DNA of 64,000 bases, taken from Brevinema_A sp051647245. Lineage in GTDB: Bacteria; Spirochaetota; Brevinematia; Brevinematales; Brevinemataceae. Shown here in pieces: positions 61,453-64,000 of the stretch. The notes under the pieces were generated by a model, which saw only the letters and a program-made list of their open reading frames with translations, made no database searches and had not been told where the DNA came from. The stretch is taken from NCBI GenBank assembly GCA_051647245.1, contig JBOFDS010000009.1, positions 1-64,000 on the forward strand, written 5' to 3'. The translations under genes were made by a program, and so were the position numbers. The stretch's first letter is position 1. Each line of letters starts with the position of its first letter.

Positions 61453-62571
61453 ATGAAAGCTAAAGCCTTAAATTTCATGATGTTCAGTGCTTTGTTATTG
61501 GTTGCTGCTTGTGGTAGTAATAATCAACAAGGAAATATTGAAGGAGCTGGGGCAACATTCCCTGCACCTCTTTATTTAAAATTATTCGCTGACTATGCTC
61601 AAGAAACCAAATCTTTGGTAAGTTACCAAGCAATCGGTTCTGGTGCTGGTATCCAAGATATCGTAAAAGGTATCGTTGACTTTGGTGCAAGTGATGCTCC
61701 TCTTAGTGATGAGGAAATTGCTGAATACAAAGCTCAAAATATTGAACTCCTTCACATTCCAGGAGCTCTTGCTGCCGTGAACTTTACTTATAATATCCCT
61801 GGATTTGGTATTAACGAGGCTGCTATTAATTTAGATGCTGAAGTTATTTACGGTATGTACACAGGTGATATCATGATGTGGAATGACAAACGTATCCAAA
61901 ATCTCAACCCTGGTGTTGAGCTTCCTGCGATCGAAGTAATTCCTGTCTATCGTTCAGACAGTAGTGGTACAACATACACTGTTACAGACTTCTTGAATAA
62001 AGCAAGTAAAGGTTGGGCTGAGACATTCGGACTCGGTAAAACTATTACTTGGATTGCTGGAGTTGGTCAAAAAGGAAACTCTGCAATGATGAACTTTGTT
62101 AAAGAAAATGTTGGTAGTATTGCGTATGTTGACGTTGTTTACACAGCTCAAAATAACTTCCCAGTTGCAAAAATGAAAAACAAAGCTGGTAACTTCATCG
62201 CTGGTGATGTTTCAACAACTGCAACAGTTGTTGAAAATCTTAAAATCCCTGCTGATGCAAGACTTTCTATCACATATGCCGACGGTGCCACAGCTCCTTC
62301 TATGGCTGCATTTTCTTACCTCTTAGTTAGAAAAGAACAAAACTACAATAACAGAAGTTTAGCAAAAGCTCAAGAGTTAGTAAAATTACTTCTCTGGATG
62401 AATAAAGCTGAAAATCAAGCAAAGCATGCTGAAGTATTCTTCACACCATTGCCTGCTCAAGTTACAGCGCTCCAAGTAGATATGATTAACCAAATCACTT
62501 ACAATGGAACACCTGTCATTAACACAATCACTGGTGCAACTCCTGTAACTACAGAAGTTGTTGCTGAGTAA
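61453..62571 (+). CDS. pstS: Phosphate-binding lipoprotein PstS, second copy
   Basis: 372 residues. Lipobox VAAC (Cys20). Motifs GAGATFPAPLYLKLFADY, GSGAGIQDIVKGIVDFGASDAPLSDEE and YRSDSSGTTYTVTDFL are closer to canonical PstS than in the first copy. The two proteins are clearly homologous but diverged. AGGAG ribosome site; 51 nt after the first copy. Confidence 0.94.
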   Translation: MKAKALNFMMFSALLLVAACGSNNQQGNIEGAGATFPAPLYLKLFADYAQETKSLVSYQAIGSGAGIQDIVKGIVDFGASDAPLSDEEIAEYKAQNIELLHIPGALAAVNFTYNIPGFGINEAAINLDAEVIYGMYTGDIMMWNDKRIQNLNPGVELPAIEVIPVYRSDSSGTTYTVTDFLNKASKGWAETFGLGKTITWIAGVGQKGNSAMMNFVKENVGSIAYVDVVYTAQNNFPVAKMKNKAGNFIAGDVSTTATVVENLKIPADARLSITYADGATAPSMAAFSYLLVRKEQNYNNRSLAKAQELVKLLLWMNKAENQAKHAEVFFTPLPAQVTALQVDMINQITYNGTPVINTITGATPVTTEVVAE

Positions 62572-62583
62572 GATCTTATAATC

Positions 62584-62619
62584 AAACCATATACTAGAGT
62601 TTTATCTAGTATATGGTTT
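62584..62619 (+). terminator. Intercistronic hairpin between pstS and pstC
   Basis: 15-bp stem AAACCATATACTAGA / TCTAGTATATGGTTT with 6-nt loop and a following TATTTT. Likely a partial terminator or stabiliser giving more PstS than permease. Confidence 0.65.
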
Positions 62620-62670
62620 ATTTTCTCTTTATTAAATTAATACAAAGTCAAACTTTTTAGAGACGGAATT

Positions 62671-63870
62671 ATGAAAAAAAATTATGCAGCAGACAATCTA
62701 ACCCATTACACTACCTTAAGCGGCACCTTGCTTTTTATTCTCTTTTTTGTATCATTAAGCCTTTCGTTAATCTGGGCGAGTTTCCCTGCAATCAAAAAAT
62801 TTGGATTTTCTTTTCTCTCAGGAACTGCTTGGAATGTTAGATTTCTTGAGCTATCCAACGTATCTATGAAGGACGACAAATTCACGCTATATTTTAGCGC
62901 CTTTCTTTCGGATCATAAAAACCCAATCTTATCGATTGAATATAATGATACCCCTATTTCTTTTACGTCAGATTTAACAAATAGGAGCATCATTATTACT
63001 CCCTCTGAGCCTCTAAAAGATGGTAACTACAGCATTGTGCTAGCAAAAAACTTAAAAGATTCTTACAACAAAAATATTATAGATGAGTTCACCTGGAAAG
63101 GTGTCTTATCAGGGGATACTCTGAACGATCAAAGTATTACTGGTAAGCGCCTTGGACTGATAACAAGAAGTCGTGATAATGAAAATTTCCGTCATTTTAA
63201 CATTCTACCCTTCATCATAGGTACTGTTGCTAGTTCATTACTTGCCCTGTTGATATCGTTCCCTGTAGCTATTTCTATTGCTCTCTTCTTAACCGAATAC
63301 TCCAAATCTAAATCTAAATTTGCAAAATTATTTGCTATTTTGATTGATCTTCTTGCTGGGATCCCTTCTATCATTTACGGTCTATGGGGTTTAACACTTC
63401 TCGTGCCACGCATTGGAGCTAATCTTTTTTCAGCTTCTTTGGTGCTGGCTGTAATGATTATACCGTACACAGCGTCCTTAGCTCGAGAAGCTATCTCCCT
63501 TGTTCCAGATCGCTTACGTCAGGCTGGACTAGGTTTAGGTGCTTCTCATTTCCAAGTAATATGGAAAATTGTTCTACCTTATGCAAAATCTGGCATTGTC
63601 GCTGGAATTTTATTAACATTAGGGCGAGCTTTAGGTGAAACGCTAGCTGTAACAATGGTTATCGGAAATAGAAACCAAATCCCAACATCTCTCTTCTCTC
63701 CTGCCCAAACAATTTCAAGTTTAATTGCTAATGAATATGGTGAAGCCAGTGGCCTCAAGCAAAGCGCTCTTATCGAAGCTGGTTTCGTTTTAATTATTAT
63801 CACCCTAGTTTTCTCTTTACTTGGACGAATGATGATTCGTTGGTCAAATAAAGAAAGAAAAAATTCTTAG
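62671..63870 (+). CDS. pstC: Phosphate ABC transporter permease PstC with an inserted extracytoplasmic domain
   Basis: 399 residues. TM1 (about 18-40); then, between the FLSGTAWN and NILPFIIGT segments that are adjacent in ordinary PstC, an insertion of about 100 residues (about 57-160). This insert has alternating strands and ITPSEPLKDGNYSIVLAKNLKDSYNKN, resembling an SbsA/Big_5 Ig-like domain. The remaining TM helices and the EAA loop (APDRLRQAGLGLGASHFQVIWKIVLPYAKSGI) are normal, so the permease should be functional. Confidence 0.9.
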   Translation: MKKNYAADNLTHYTTLSGTLLFILFFVSLSLSLIWASFPAIKKFGFSFLSGTAWNVRFLELSNVSMKDDKFTLYFSAFLSDHKNPILSIEYNDTPISFTSDLTNRSIIITPSEPLKDGNYSIVLAKNLKDSYNKNIIDEFTWKGVLSGDTLNDQSITGKRLGLITRSRDNENFRHFNILPFIIGTVASSLLALLISFPVAISIALFLTEYSKSKSKFAKLFAILIDLLAGIPSIIYGLWGLTLLVPRIGANLFSASLVLAVMIIPYTASLAREAISLVPDRLRQAGLGLGASHFQVIWKIVLPYAKSGIVAGILLTLGRALGETLAVTMVIGNRNQIPTSLFSPAQTISSLIANEYGEASGLKQSALIEAGFVLIIITLVFSLLGRMMIRWSNKERKNS

Positions 63871-63882
63871 TGAGGAAGTGGA

Positions 63883-64000
63883 ATGAGTCATTTCATCAGC
63901 CCTAAAAAGTCTCGTCTGATTGATACAGCTTTCAGATATTTAATTTACTTCTTGTCTTTCCTTGCCTTGATTCCTTTATTTATGATCCTATTTTTTGTAC
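63883..64000 (+). CDS. pstA: Phosphate ABC transporter permease PstA, N-terminus only
   Basis: The frame begins MSHFISPKKSRLIDTAFRYL followed by a hydrophobic first membrane helix and runs off the right edge. GAGG precedes the ATG, 12 nt after pstC. Position and the first helix make PstA the likely identity; pstB is expected next. Confidence 0.75.
   Translation, partial: MSHFISPKKSRLIDTAFRYLIYFLSFLALIPLFMILFFV

Overview
The window is AT-rich, gene-dense bacterial chromosome without insertion sequences, prophage genes or CRISPR arrays. A spirochaete or close relative is my best guess, at low confidence. The hints are FliS, a FapA/DUF342 protein, a bactofilin, RpoN, McsA/McsB-like proteins, class III cyclase and HD-GYP signalling proteins, an anaerobic-type pyruvate:ferredoxin oxidoreductase, two very acidic scaffold-like proteins and many lipoproteins. 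No rRNA or flagellin gene is present to settle this.

Layout. 1-3.6 kb: a translation cluster (infB with a repetitive N-terminus cut by the window edge, rbfA, nrnA-like) converging on an NtrB-like histidine kinase. 4.8-8.5 kb: an unknown helical protein, a DUF192 protein, clpP-clpX and an unknown. 8.5-12.6 kb: potABCD on the minus strand, behind a sigma70 promoter and a long leader that holds a 39-codon ORF. 12.7-15.7 kb: an LtaS/OpgB-like membrane enzyme, six tRNA genes behind a perfect promoter, and a Pth2-type peptidyl-tRNA hydrolase. 15.7-29.3 kb (minus): radical SAM protein, M18 aminopeptidase with a degenerate receiver protein, pyruvate kinase with an acidic two-TM sensor-like protein, PFOR, recR-ybaB-dnaX, HU. 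29.5-36.1 kb: a class III nucleotide cyclase, a BFD-like ferredoxin, and pepP-(membrane protein)-efp-accB-accC. 36.3-47.3 kb (plus): two exported proteins, rpoN, fapA, bactofilin, pdxA, fliS, a 779-residue acidic repeat protein and an unlisted 50-codon gene. 47.4-52.2 kb: mcsA-mcsB-mrdA-rodA. 52.2-57.1 kb: grpE-dnaK-dnaJ opposite a HEAT-repeat protein. 57.2-60 kb: an orphan beta-class DNA methyltransferase and a degenerate HD-GYP protein. 60.3-64 kb: pstS-pstS-pstC-pstA (cut by the edge).

Most interesting points: (1) an AccB whose biotin-accepting lysine is a glycine beside an intact AccC; (2) an McsB-like protein that has lost most arginine-kinase catalytic residues but is still next to McsA; (3) a perfect -24/-12 sigma54 promoter abutting an 18-bp palindrome upstream of grpE-dnaK, while dnaJ has its own sigma70 promoter; (4) a potABCD leader with a 39-codon ORF whose ribosome site lies inside a switchable RNA structure; (5) five sigma28-like TCCGATA boxes upstream of otherwise unlinked genes; (6) a PstC with an Ig-like domain inserted on its outer side; (7) an HD-GYP protein with its HD histidine replaced. 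All calls come from reading the sequence; no database or folding program was run.
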